Of a stretch of 39,058 nt of DNA, positions 1 to 7,770 are shown piece by piece. The position numbers were made by a program, and so were the translations under genes. The notes beneath the pieces are model-generated. The model did not search any database and had not been told where the DNA came from. It saw only the letters and a program-made list of their open reading frames with translations. Source of the DNA: a virus; IMG/VR virus record IMGVR_UViG_3300014711_000003, positions 1-39,058 of that record. One strand, written 5' to 3'. Position 1 is the stretch's first letter. Each line of letters starts with the position of its first letter.

Positions 1-1490
1 GGGCTAACCTGCAAGCCTACATAAGTTCCAACAGGCCCCCACGCATTTGGACTTACCCCGAAGCCGATGTTGCCACCGTTTGCATTGATAACAAGGTCAG
101 TCCAAGAAACTGCTGGGTTAATTGAGCCAATATGTCCAACATTATTGGTTGTGTCGTAACCAATCGTTACACCTTTATTGGAGTTGTTTCCAAATCGTGC
201 CGCGTATGTTGATTCATTACTAACAGTTAATGCGCCACCATAAACTTGAAGTTTTGTAGCAGGCGAACTCGTCCCAATACCCAGACCTGTCGAGGTTAAC
301 GCCATGCTGTCTGCGTTATTTACCTGAAAGGTTACATTGGAACTGCCATTTAAAACTGTGCTAGTCCCATTTGTAAGAAAGGCAAAGTTAGTGGTCAAAG
401 GAGTTACGCTTGTACTCCAAATTGCGCCATATCCTGAAGCACCAAAATACCCAGCAGTAAGTCCAGCGGCAGTACTATTTCCTGAACCAATAGATAATCT
501 AGTCCCATCAAAAGTAAGCGCAGAGCCACTTGTCAGAGCGCTAGTAGATGAGGCATACAGCACTCCGTTGGCTGTGAATGAAGTCAATCCTGTGCCGCCA
601 TTGGTCGTGGCCAAAGTACCAGCAAGGGTGATCGTTCCAGACGAAGTGATTGGGCCACCAGATGTGGTCAAGCCTGTTGTGCCGCCGGACACGTCGACAG
701 ATGTGACTGTACCCAATGGGTTTGTTGCCCAAGAAGTGTTTGTGCCATCGGTTGTCAGATACTTACCGCTGTTGCCTGTTTGGCTAGGTGCTAAAGCATT
801 GAAAGCCGCGTTGGCTGTGGTTTGTCCTGTACCGCCGTTGGCAATCGCCAACGTACCAGTCACGCCAGTCGTCAAAGGCAAACCCGTTGCGTTGGTCAGC
901 ACGCCAGCAGAGGGCGTGCCCAAGTCGGGGGTTACAAGCGTAGGTGAGGTGGCAAACACAGCCACGCCAGAGCCTGTCTCGTCAGTCAGTGCAGTACGCA
1001 ATTGAGCCGAAGTGAACGATCCCAAAGATGTGGCGTTACCAACAGAAGTCACCGCGCCGGTCAAATTGGCGTTGGTGATAGCAGAGCCTGCGATCAAGCC
1101 CAAAGCCGTGCCAGTAATGTTGGTAGCCACCATGGCAGACGGTGTGCCAAGGTCAGGCGTTACAAGCGTTGGGCTGTTGGCAAAAACCAACGCGCCTGTG
1201 CCTGTCTCATCCGTCACAGCTGCGCGCAGATTGGCAGACGAAGGTGTGCCTAAGAAAGTGGCAATACCAGAACCCAAACCAGCCACGCCGGTGGAGATTG
1301 GCAAACCAGTTGCATTGATCAGGTCAGCTTGGCCAACAGTCCCCAATGTGGGATTGGTCATCACAGGGCTTGTGAACAAGCCTGTTATAGATACTTGCTT
1401 GGTCGTCGTGCCTTGAACTAACGGAAAAACCTCCGTCCCCGTCAAGGGCGTTGTGGCCAAAGGGAGTTGGGTGATTTTTACGTTAGACAT
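1..1490 (-). CDS. Tail fibre protein, N-terminal 497 residues (continues at 39058)
   Basis: The frame opens at ATG 1490-1488 (MSNVKITQLP) and stays open to base 1, leaving two bases of a split codon. Joined to base 39058 it continues in phase to a TAA at 38548, giving 2001 nt and 666 residues. The sequence is low-complexity G/T/S/A-rich and holds two copies of a TDETG(T/S)G...LVTPDLGTPSA module (about 901-975 and 1135-1210) plus GTLAIANGGTGQTT, all typical of trimeric phage fibre shafts. By position and composition it is likely a receptor-binding or side fibre. Its start lies 5 nt beyond the stop of the preceding small gene. The distal part from about base 540 downward looks AT-richer than the proximal part, which suggests tip exchange. 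Confidence 0.85.
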   Translation of the reverse strand, partial: MSNVKITQLPLATTPLTGTEVFPLVQGTTTKQVSITGLFTSPVMTNPTLGTVGQADLINATGLPISTGVAGLGSGIATFLGTPSSANLRAAVTDETGTGALVFANSPTLVTPDLGTPSAMVATNITGTALGLIAGSAITNANLTGAVTSVGNATSLGSFTSAQLRTALTDETGSGVAVFATSPTLVTPDLGTPSAGVLTNATGLPLTTGVTGTLAIANGGTGQTTANAAFNALAPSQTGNSGKYLTTDGTNTSWATNPLGTVTSVDVSGGTTGLTTSGGPITSSGTITLAGTLATTNGGTGLTSFTANGVLYASSTSALTSGSALTFDGTRLSIGSGNSTAAGLTAGYFGASGYGAIWSTSVTPLTTNFAFLTNGTSTVLNGSSNVTFQVNNADSMALTSTGLGIGTSSPATKLQVYGGALTVSNESTYAARFGNNSNKGVTIGYDTTNNVGHIGSINPAVSWTDLVINANGGNIGFGVSPNAWGPVGTYVGLQVS

Positions 1491-1494
1491 GCTT

Positions 1495-1761
1495 TTACTC
1501 GTAAGAAATAGTTGCTGTGACAGTGCCGCCGATCACGACGTAAATGCCTTTGTTGGTGTACAAACCTTGGAAAAAGTTGTGCATCGTGTTAGATGTCGGC
1601 GTAAACGTGGCCAAAACCACGGGATCAGACGTGCTGGAGACAGCGGAGTCATAAACCGTGATGGTCGGCGTGCTTGATGCGGCGCTTACAAAAATACCGT
1701 TGATTTTGCCCGCGGCAGGTTTAATTTGCGACGTTGCGGAAATGGCTGCGTAGTTAGACAT
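1495..1761 (-). CDS. Small virion-associated protein, unknown function (88 aa)
   Basis: Starts at ATG 1761 behind a strong AAGGAG with 5-nt spacing, and ends 4 nt before the tail-fibre start. The sequence is a Ser/Thr/Val-rich, probably all-beta protein (TITVYDSAVSST, then VLATFTPTSN and YVVIGGTVTATISYE). Proteins with this pattern occur next to phage fibre or decoration genes. The context, between the Dps-like gene and the fibre in the late unit, suggests a minor structural or fibre-associated protein. I do not recognise a specific family. Confidence 0.75.
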   Translation of the reverse strand: MSNYAAISATSQIKPAAGKINGIFVSAASSTPTITVYDSAVSSTSDPVVLATFTPTSNTMHNFFQGLYTNKGIYVVIGGTVTATISYE

Positions 1762-1770
1762 GCTGGCTCC

Positions 1771-2133
1771 TTATGCCAAGAACTTCAATTTATACAGAGT
1801 CGTGAGATACAACTCAACGATGTTGTCAATCAGCTGTTGCAAAGACGAATCCGTCTTCGGTACAACATCATATCTTGCGGCTTCTAGGTCAGCAAGTTGG
1901 CTTTCCAAAAACTCAATGATGTTGTTTGTTTTCTTGGCCGAGTGCAGTGTGATGGGGCCAATCAGGCCATGCCGGCCTTGATAGGCTTCAGCAAACGCGT
2001 CCGCATGGTCAATGATGCTGTCGTAGAACGTGTTGAGCGCCATGTGCTTGCTGAAACTTCTGGTGTTCAGATGCACACTGTGCGCCACATCACGGGCTAG
2101 GAATAATTGGCCTACAAATTCTGCTGCGTTCAT
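1771..2133 (-). CDS. Dps/ferritin-like protein (DUF5856-like), 120 aa
   Basis: Helical protein starting MNAAEFVGQLFLARD; its ATG overlaps the portal stop (ATGA at 2133-2130), so translation is probably coupled. Residues H18, H30, D45 and E49 have spacings 12, 15 and 4, the same as the ferroxidase ligands H31, H43, D58 and E62 of Listeria Dps. Y37 also falls where Dps has its conserved tyrosine, and DAFAE resembles the Dps DExAER motif. At 120 residues it is shorter than Dps (about 150-165). Phage proteins of this look are known to me as DUF5856. Roles could be iron or peroxide protection or a structural helical bundle; neither is shown here. The Dps relation is inference from residue pattern. 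Confidence 0.7.
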   Translation of the reverse strand: MNAAEFVGQLFLARDVAHSVHLNTRSFSKHMALNTFYDSIIDHADAFAEAYQGRHGLIGPITLHSAKKTNNIIEFLESQLADLEAARYDVVPKTDSSLQQLIDNIVELYLTTLYKLKFLA

Positions 2134-4310
2134 TGTTGCATCTCTCCAGGTTCTTGGATCATCTCGGGTGCTTCTTGTGCTTCGTTAGGCATTTCGCGGT
2201 GCATTTCACCTAACATACTTTGCGACTCCAAAGCCGCCGCGACCACGCCCATGGCGATGTCTTGAATCTGTTCCTCAGACATGCCTGCCTGCACGGCGCT
2301 GATGCGCTGCGTTTCAGCCTGATAGGCCTTGACCTCAGCTTCGTAAGCCTTGATGTCCAAGTCGCGCGCTTCCATGGACTGCTGCACGTTTTGGAGCATC
2401 TTGTACATGTTCTCCATCTCGGCGCCCATGGCCTGAATCTGCTGCTCTGCGGCTTGCAACTCAGGTGACTTGTCGTCATCTTGCAAGATCTTGGGATCAA
2501 TGGTCTTGGCAAAACGCTTGGCCATCTCCTGCGCGCCAGGCCAGTCCATGTTCTTAACGAACAAGTCGCCGGCCACTTGCCACAGTTGTGGGTTGCCTTG
2601 CAAGAGTTGCGCCATGGCTTCCAAGGCCTCTTGGCGCTTGGTCGCGTAGCCTGGGCCAGTGGTGGCCACCACGTCGTACTTACCGACGCCTGGGTTGTAG
2701 ATCTTCTCGATCACAATGCCCTGCTGATCCACAATCTGCTTGACGGGTTCTTGCTGCTCGGGGTTAATCTTGACCATCTTAGTCTCGCCATCTTCACCGA
2801 TGATGCGAGCAATACGAGCCGTGTCGTAAATCTTAGGAATCAAGTCGACCAGCTGGCGCGCAATGTGACGAACCGCACGGCTCAAGTTGTCGCCGTAATG
2901 GTACGTGCCCACGTCGCCTTCGCGCTGACGCGCTAAGATGGCCTTACCGCTGCGCTCGTTGCCGCCAAGGCCCAAACTAGCGTCATATTGACCCGTTGTG
3001 GCCTTGATGTCCTCAGATGCGCCCGCTTTGGCCTGCAACAGACCGCTGGAAGCCATTGGAGGCTGTGCCCGCTGGGGTAGTGGCAACACGGCGCCTTGGC
3101 CGTCTGTAACGTCTGGATTGACTTCCAGATAGGGCCAATTGTTCGTATTGGCCGTCTTCCACTTGTCTTCGTAGCCTTCAAACTGGCCGCCGTAGCCAAT
3201 AAACGGTGCTTTAGGCGCCAAAGCCAGCATTTCAGCCTCTTGTGACACCCAATAGTTGTACATGCGCTGGGCATCCTTGGCGTTACGCACCAAGCCACTG
3301 ACATACAAACGGCCATCAACTTCAAACTCATTACCAACAACGCGAATGACTGGAATCCACTTGCCAGCCCACTCTTTTTCTTCGAGGATCTCGTAACCGT
3401 TGATCTTGCAATATTTGACCTTGGGGTTGACCGATTCACGGGTGCGTTTGGGCTTGCCGTATACGAGACGGAGTTGCTTATCTTCAGCCGTACCCTCAAA
3501 AGCCGTCTGACCGCCTGGATAGAGGTTCAGTTTGGCTTTTTCGTAGTCAATGTAGTAGTAACCAGCGATGCGCACCGTGTCTTCGTTCAGCCAGTTGCTG
3601 ATCGACTGGTCACCCACGCCAAGCGACTGAAGTGTCGAGATGGGCGCTGCATCGGGGTACATGCGCTCATACTCAGCTTTGGTCAGGTCTTCGGTGATGA
3701 AGCACCACTTAGCATCTGCACCCGTTGGGTCTTGGATCAATGGATCCATGTAGACTGAGAACGAGTTGCGGATCCGGCCAATCTTGATGTCTTGATCGAA
3801 TGTGTTGGGGTCGCAGTATTCGGTGTACAGCGTGATGTAACCCTCGCCGTAGGACACCTGATTTTCACATGCTGTGTCGTAGGCCACGTCTGCGTCACTG
3901 ATGTACTCAATGTGACGGATCATGCCGTTGAAAATCTCAGCCACCTGCACGTCGGCGTTGTCATCGACGGGGATGACCTTGGCGCCAGGCCTGTTCTGAC
4001 GCATGTCGTTGGTCACTTGACGAACGTGTTGCGGCAGTTTGTTGATTGTGAGCGTCGGGCGTGCGTTGATCGTCTGACCCTGCACCGCACCGCGGGTGGC
4101 CAGCACGTCAGCAGGCCATTGCCAATGATTGTCGGGCGAGCCTGCGTAAAAGCGCAGGTCATCTATCTCATCTTCACGGCTTTCCGCCAATGCAGAGACA
4201 GCCATGTCCAGCCTGGCACGCGCCACGGTCAGGATGTCGGAAGCGCTATTCTTAGGCTTGCCGCCAGCTGCGACGTTCGCCGCCGCAACGATACCAGTTG
4301 GATCAGTCAT
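2130..4310 (-). CDS. Portal protein, P22 gp1 type (726 aa)
   Basis: Forms the dodecameric ring at the packaging vertex through which DNA enters and leaves. The length (726 aa) and the order of segments match the P22-like portal family: an N-terminal region with PTLTINKLPQHVRQVTNDMR and QNRPGAKVIPVDD, a segment of the EDDIRFYAG type (here DEIDDLRFYAGSP), and a long Glu/Gln-rich helical C-terminus (about residues 600-726) that would form the barrel. The start ATG at 4310 overlaps the co-chaperonin stop (ATGA), and its own stop overlaps the Dps-like start. It lies between packaging genes and virion genes, as expected, but it is separated from the scaffold by a fibre module, which is unusual for P22-like order. 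Confidence 0.93.
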   Translation of the reverse strand: MTDPTGIVAAANVAAGGKPKNSASDILTVARARLDMAVSALAESREDEIDDLRFYAGSPDNHWQWPADVLATRGAVQGQTINARPTLTINKLPQHVRQVTNDMRQNRPGAKVIPVDDNADVQVAEIFNGMIRHIEYISDADVAYDTACENQVSYGEGYITLYTEYCDPNTFDQDIKIGRIRNSFSVYMDPLIQDPTGADAKWCFITEDLTKAEYERMYPDAAPISTLQSLGVGDQSISNWLNEDTVRIAGYYYIDYEKAKLNLYPGGQTAFEGTAEDKQLRLVYGKPKRTRESVNPKVKYCKINGYEILEEKEWAGKWIPVIRVVGNEFEVDGRLYVSGLVRNAKDAQRMYNYWVSQEAEMLALAPKAPFIGYGGQFEGYEDKWKTANTNNWPYLEVNPDVTDGQGAVLPLPQRAQPPMASSGLLQAKAGASEDIKATTGQYDASLGLGGNERSGKAILARQREGDVGTYHYGDNLSRAVRHIARQLVDLIPKIYDTARIARIIGEDGETKMVKINPEQQEPVKQIVDQQGIVIEKIYNPGVGKYDVVATTGPGYATKRQEALEAMAQLLQGNPQLWQVAGDLFVKNMDWPGAQEMAKRFAKTIDPKILQDDDKSPELQAAEQQIQAMGAEMENMYKMLQNVQQSMEARDLDIKAYEAEVKAYQAETQRISAVQAGMSEEQIQDIAMGVVAAALESQSMLGEMHREMPNEAQEAPEMIQEPGEMQQ

Positions 4311-4540
4311 TCCAAAACCCCTAAAATATGAGGCTCACGCATCACGACCAAATTGGTGTTGTCGTGCTTAAACTCTTGCCCTACGCCGAAGTATACGTGA
4401 TCACCGACCTTAACGTCTAGGCACAAGGGGCCAACTGCGACAACTTTTCCCGTCTCACTGTCTGAGTGCTGTGGCAACACAAACAGTGGATGCTTTTCCA
4501 TGTCGCGCTCGATGATGACGCAGTTCTGGAGTGCTTTCAT
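4307..4540 (-). CDS. GroES-like co-chaperonin (77 aa)
   Basis: Start chosen at ATG 4540 (MKALQNCVIIERD), preceded by AGGA; the longer frame upstream has no ribosome site. The sequence follows the Cpn10 pattern: a VIIERD first strand, a hydrophobic mobile-loop-like LFVLP, then TGKVVAVGP, VKVGDHVYFG and LVVMREPHILGVLE in the expected order. It is 77 residues against about 97 in bacterial GroES. Phage co-chaperonins such as T4 gp31 replace GroES to fold capsid protein on host GroEL, and that role is inferred here. The stop overlaps the portal start, which ties its expression to virion assembly. Confidence 0.8.
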   Translation of the reverse strand: MKALQNCVIIERDMEKHPLFVLPQHSDSETGKVVAVGPLCLDVKVGDHVYFGVGQEFKHDNTNLVVMREPHILGVLE

Positions 4541-4550
4541 TTTTATCCTG

Positions 4551-4556
4551 TATAAT
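4551..4556 (+). promoter_or_regulatory. Putative -10 box for the HNH gene
   Basis: A perfect TATAAT lies 31 nt before the HNH start codon and would place transcription start near 4563, just before the GGAG ribosome site. No good -35 is visible at 16-18 nt upstream. It also sits in the minus-strand leader of the co-chaperonin gene. The call rests on one hexamer. Confidence 0.35.
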
Positions 4557-4586
4557 ATGCAATAGCAACGTATGGAGCTATTGTAT

Positions 4587-5009
4587 ATGAAAAAACGAGA
4601 TCGGACTGGCGCTATTTTGACTTGCGCCGTATGTGGCGAACTTTTTAGAGTGCCCACATACAGAAAAGAAAAAGCCAAATATTGCTCTCGTTCTTGCTTG
4701 GCAAAAGAACATTTGGAAAAGTTTGCGCATCTTCGTTTTCGCCCTACTAATAAACCTGCTCACACTTACAAAACCATGACTGTAAATGGTAAACAAGTGC
4801 GCGTCCATAGGTATGTTATGGAGCAACACTTGGGCAGAAAATTGGCTTCGTGGGAGCATGTTCATCACATCAATGGTGACTCACATGACAACCGGCTAGA
4901 AAATTTAGCCGTGCTGTCAAATGCAGCGCACCAAAAGATTGAAGTTGAAGAACGCATGAGGCCTATTTGGAACGCTTTGCAGCAGGAGCCTTTGCCGCCG
5001 CACGTTTAA
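4587..5009 (+). CDS. HNH homing endonuclease (free-standing), 140 aa
   Basis: Encoded against the direction of the surrounding late genes. Start chosen at ATG 4587 (MKKRDRTG) because GGAG stands 9 nt upstream; the ATG at 4572 lacks a site. An N-terminal zinc ribbon is visible (C13xxC16 and C33xxxC37), followed by the HNH nuclease core HVHHINGDSHDNRLENL and a final His. Such enzymes nick or cut DNA to spread their own gene. The last 47 bases overlap, antisense, the end of the 50-residue gene at 4963-5115. The gene looks AT-richer than its neighbours, which suggests recent insertion. Confidence 0.88.
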   Translation: MKKRDRTGAILTCAVCGELFRVPTYRKEKAKYCSRSCLAKEHLEKFAHLRFRPTNKPAHTYKTMTVNGKQVRVHRYVMEQHLGRKLASWEHVHHINGDSHDNRLENLAVLSNAAHQKIEVEERMRPIWNALQQEPLPPHV

Positions 5010-5115
5010 CTGCATATGCGATCGCAACACTTTGAGCTACGGGTTTGCCGGCTTTGACTTCCGCGGCGACGTTCTTGCGGAAGGCTTCGGGTGATTTTGA
5101 CTTGACGAGTGGCAT
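4963..5115 (-). CDS. Small basic phage protein after terminase (50 aa)
   Basis: ATG at 5115 directly follows the terminase stop (TAA then ATG with no gap), with GGAAG upstream. The product begins MPLVKSKSPEAFRKNV and contains AGKPVAQSVAIAYAVKRAA, ending KAPAAKRSK. Short Lys/Ala-rich proteins of this pattern are common beside phage packaging genes, function unknown; the charge suggests DNA or protein binding. The last 16 codons overlap the HNH gene on the other strand, so the C-terminal tail may have been altered by that insertion. Confidence 0.75.
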   Translation of the reverse strand: MPLVKSKSPEAFRKNVAAEVKAGKPVAQSVAIAYAVKRAAAKAPAAKRSK

Positions 5116-6642
5116 TTAACTTCCCATCCATGAGGTTGCAACCACGCTTCGATCACTGTACGTGCGGCGCTGCGTGGGTTCACGCGCCTCACGATGGGCC
5201 ACAGGATAGGCAAAAGTCACGCAAATAGCGTCTGCCGCGTCGGGTGACGCGAGGCCTCTGGCCTTCATGTCCTTTTTCGACTCCAAAAAGATGGTTCCCT
5301 TGGAGTCGGGCTTCATCATAGGCGAAATTAGATCAGTTTTTAAGAACCTGTCAAGCGGAATTGAGGCTGTTTTGAGCCAATCTTTCATCGCACCCCACAT
5401 TTCAGCCCGTTTGTTGCCGTACATGATGGGATTCTTGGCTTTATTGCCAAAATTGATGCCCTTGACCTTGTAGCGCTGCTCTTTCAAGCGGTCGACAATG
5501 CCAGCACCCAGCCCGCCCTCGTCAATCACGACTAAAGTTGGCTTGTATTCCTCTATGACGTCGATCACATGGCCAACCACGGTCATGGTGTCGTCTCCGC
5601 GATGGCGCCGGATCGAGACAATGTCCCGCCCCTGCCGTATGGCGATGACCGTCGCGTCCGCGCCGAAACGCGCTGGGTCAACGCCGATCACAATCGGGGC
5701 TGAGGCGTCTTTGTATTGAGGCCGTTTCATCGCATCGTCCACCAGATTGGCTGAGATGAACTGATCGTCGCCTTCAGACGGGAATTGACCGTAGACCTCA
5801 ACGTGCGCCTGTGATGACTCAGGCCCATATTCGTCAATGATCTGCTGATACACCTGCTTGTCGGTGCCCTCGACTGTGCGGGCGTCCACCACCTTGGTTG
5901 TCCAGAACTCGCGTTTGCTGTTAAAACACTCGTAAAAGTACCCCGTGTTGCGGCGCGGGTTGGAAAACGCCATCCAGAACCTGTTGGGCGTGTTTTCTGT
6001 GAAGAAGCCAGACGTGACGGCCCAGATGCTGTCGTCAATACCAGACGCCTCGTCAAAGATAACCAGCACACCGTCGAAGTTGTGCACACCCGCGTAAGCG
6101 TCGGGATTTTCCGCTGACCACAGCCGACCCTCGACGCCCCAATAACGCGTGCCTTTCTTAAGGTCACGCTCGACCAGTTCCGTGAGCCACTTGGCTGGCA
6201 TCAGTCGGGTCGCGGACACCTCAAACCAGTGACTGTTGAGCGACATCGCCAGCCACTTGGTAATCTCGGCCCATGTGACAGAGCGCAACTGCGATTCTGA
6301 GTTAGCTGAGATGATGGTCGTCGAGCCGATCCGCGTGGACAACATCCATATCGTGATCCATGACACTAGGGCCGACTTACCAATACCACGGCCTGACGAG
6401 ACAGCGTGGCGTAAGGTATCAAAGTCCAACTTACCTTGGTTAGCTTTGATATGCGCTGCAATGTCACTGAGGACTTCTCGCTGCCACTTACGTGGGCCTG
6501 AGAAGTGTTCCAATGGCGTGCCAGGTTGGCCCCATGGAAACGCAAACATCACAAACGCCAGCGGGTTATCCTTGATCGCTGGCGACCACAGCCGCGCCAT
6601 CAGTTCCTGTTCGTCTTCAGCGCTGTATATGGTCGATTGCAT
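5116..6642 (-). CDS. terL: Terminase large subunit (508 aa)
   Basis: DNA-packaging motor and nuclease. The ATPase domain shows Walker A SSGRGIGKSA (about residues 82-91) and Walker B VLVIFDEAS (192-200, DE catalytic). The RNase-H-like nuclease domain shows VIGVDPARFGADATV (D322), LVVIDEGGLGAGI (D374) and a C-terminal SPDAADAICV aspartate, the expected acidic triad. Length is normal. The start at 6642 overlaps the small-subunit gene by 26 nt, which indicates coupled translation. The Ser/Arg-rich tail after residue 480 probably contacts the portal. Confidence 0.95.
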   Translation of the reverse strand: MQSTIYSAEDEQELMARLWSPAIKDNPLAFVMFAFPWGQPGTPLEHFSGPRKWQREVLSDIAAHIKANQGKLDFDTLRHAVSSGRGIGKSALVSWITIWMLSTRIGSTTIISANSESQLRSVTWAEITKWLAMSLNSHWFEVSATRLMPAKWLTELVERDLKKGTRYWGVEGRLWSAENPDAYAGVHNFDGVLVIFDEASGIDDSIWAVTSGFFTENTPNRFWMAFSNPRRNTGYFYECFNSKREFWTTKVVDARTVEGTDKQVYQQIIDEYGPESSQAHVEVYGQFPSEGDDQFISANLVDDAMKRPQYKDASAPIVIGVDPARFGADATVIAIRQGRDIVSIRRHRGDDTMTVVGHVIDVIEEYKPTLVVIDEGGLGAGIVDRLKEQRYKVKGINFGNKAKNPIMYGNKRAEMWGAMKDWLKTASIPLDRFLKTDLISPMMKPDSKGTIFLESKKDMKARGLASPDAADAICVTFAYPVAHREAREPTQRRTYSDRSVVATSWMGS

Positions 6643-7054
6643 GCGTGGGTGTTTCTATTACATTGATGTCGGTCACGTCCAAAACTCTCTTTTGCGCCTC
6701 GGCCAGCGCGCCAGTGATGGAGATGCGCTGATCCACTTCGACAGATATGGCTTGCTTGGCCACCCAGCCGTGTTGATGTTTAAGGATTTCTAAGGCCGAC
6801 TTGGCGTCGCCGTTGAGCGCGGCTTGGTGCAGCACCTTGGCCATCTCAATCTCACCGTCTGCTTTGCCTTTTTGCGCGGCCATCTCAACGACGGGGTCAA
6901 GTTGCGTGAGTTGTCGGTATTCTTGGGGCAGCATGCCGGCGGCGAGCGCCAAAGCGTCGCCCTTGAGGCCTAGCTTGGCTGCGTCATACACCGCCTTCAA
7001 GCGCGACTCTGTCGCTTGCACCTTGCGCGGTGTGAATGGAATTGAATAGAACAT
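6617..7054 (-). CDS. Probable terminase small subunit (145 aa)
   Basis: First gene of the leftward late unit. Start chosen at ATG 7054 (MFYSIPFTPRKVQ) because GGAGA lies 5-6 nt upstream; an ATG seven codons earlier is within that site. The protein is helical, with a helix-turn-helix-like region (AKLGLKGDALALAAGMLPQEYRQL by position about 27-50, described not quoted in full), followed by AALNGDAKSALEILKHQHGW, a segment typical of small terminases that read host-like HTH motifs. It overlaps the large-subunit gene, and its place supports DNA recognition for packaging. Confidence 0.75.
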   Translation of the reverse strand: MFYSIPFTPRKVQATESRLKAVYDAAKLGLKGDALALAAGMLPQEYRQLTQLDPVVEMAAQKGKADGEIEMAKVLHQAALNGDAKSALEILKHQHGWVAKQAISVEVDQRISITGALAEAQKRVLDVTDINVIETPTHAIDHIQR

Positions 7055-7251
7055 AAATTCTCCATGCGTTTGCACGTGACCGCGAGTTTATATCAAAAAA
7101 TAAATTTAGGCCTGTTTGCCTTTTTTCAAAAAATAAAAAAATTGTTTGCAGACGCTCCGTTTTTGCTTGGCCCTTCCGCTCGGCCCTACCCCCTCCCCCT
7201 CAAGCCCAATCCCTTTTGGTCAGTGGCCACTAACTTCTAGGCCGTGGGTCA

Positions 7252-7576
7252 TGTGGACAATGTGGACAATGAGTTAGAAGTCGCATACCCAACGGAGTAC
7301 ATACCCCAACCAGTAACAGTTTGTGGACAATGTGGACAATCAGTTTTTAGGTTGTCCAACTTGTCCACAAGTTACGCACAGGCTGTGGATAACGAACTCC
7401 CGAGGGTATGAGTTATGCACAGGTTTTGGTCTTATATAAGACTTCAAACTGTGGACAACCAGCACTTGCACTGTGGACAACTTTTGCCAAGGGGTAAGTA
7501 AGCAAAACGCAAAAAACGGCTTAAAACGCGTTTAAATGCGTCGCCCATTTGTGGACAATGTGGACATTGTGGACAC
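7252..7576. repeat. DnaA-box-like 9-mer array
   Basis: Exact TGTGGACAA copies begin at 7252, 7261, 7322, 7331, 7450, 7472 and 7550, with the reverse form TTGTCCACA at 7361. Variants are TGTGGACAT at 7559 and TGTGGACAC at 7568. A perfect DnaA box occurs at 7384 (TGTGGATAA, the reverse of TTATCCACA), with TTATGCACA at 7413 and TTACGCACA at 7372. Several copies abut head-to-tail with a 9-bp period. TTGTCCACA differs from the consensus TTATCCACA at one base. Confidence 0.85.
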
Positions 7577-7633
7577 CCTTTTTAAATTGGTGGCGGATGA
7601 GGCGTCAACTTACGTTGACACCCCACCCAATAG

Positions 7634-7654
7634 CTACCTTACACCTACCTTACA
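7634..7654. repeat. Two direct repeats, 11-bp period
   Basis: CTACCTTACA occurs at 7634-7643 and again at 7645-7654, one base apart, at the edge of the second AT-rich tract of the origin region. About one helical turn apart, it could be a binding site. No protein is assigned. Confidence 0.45.
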
Positions 7655-7687
7655 TTATTTTATTTAACTTTAGTTGTTCTAAATATA

Positions 7688-7705
7688 TTATCCACATTGT
7701 CCACA
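7688..7705 (+). repeat. Perfect DnaA box plus adjoining variant
   Basis: TTATCCACA (7688-7696), the consensus DnaA box, is followed directly by TTGTCCACA (7697-7705). The pair lies at the right edge of an AT-rich stretch that could be the unwinding element. Orientation is opposite to most boxes in the 7252-7576 array. Confidence 0.8.
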
Positions 7706-7770
7706 CTCCCTCGCACACCGCGCCATTGCTAGCTTCGCGCATGGACAATTTGCCTTTTAAATTTGTCCAA

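Noticed and set aside
7252-7576. A CRISPR-like repeat array
   Set aside because: Repeats are only 9 bp, partly head-to-tail with no spacers of constant length, and match DnaA boxes.
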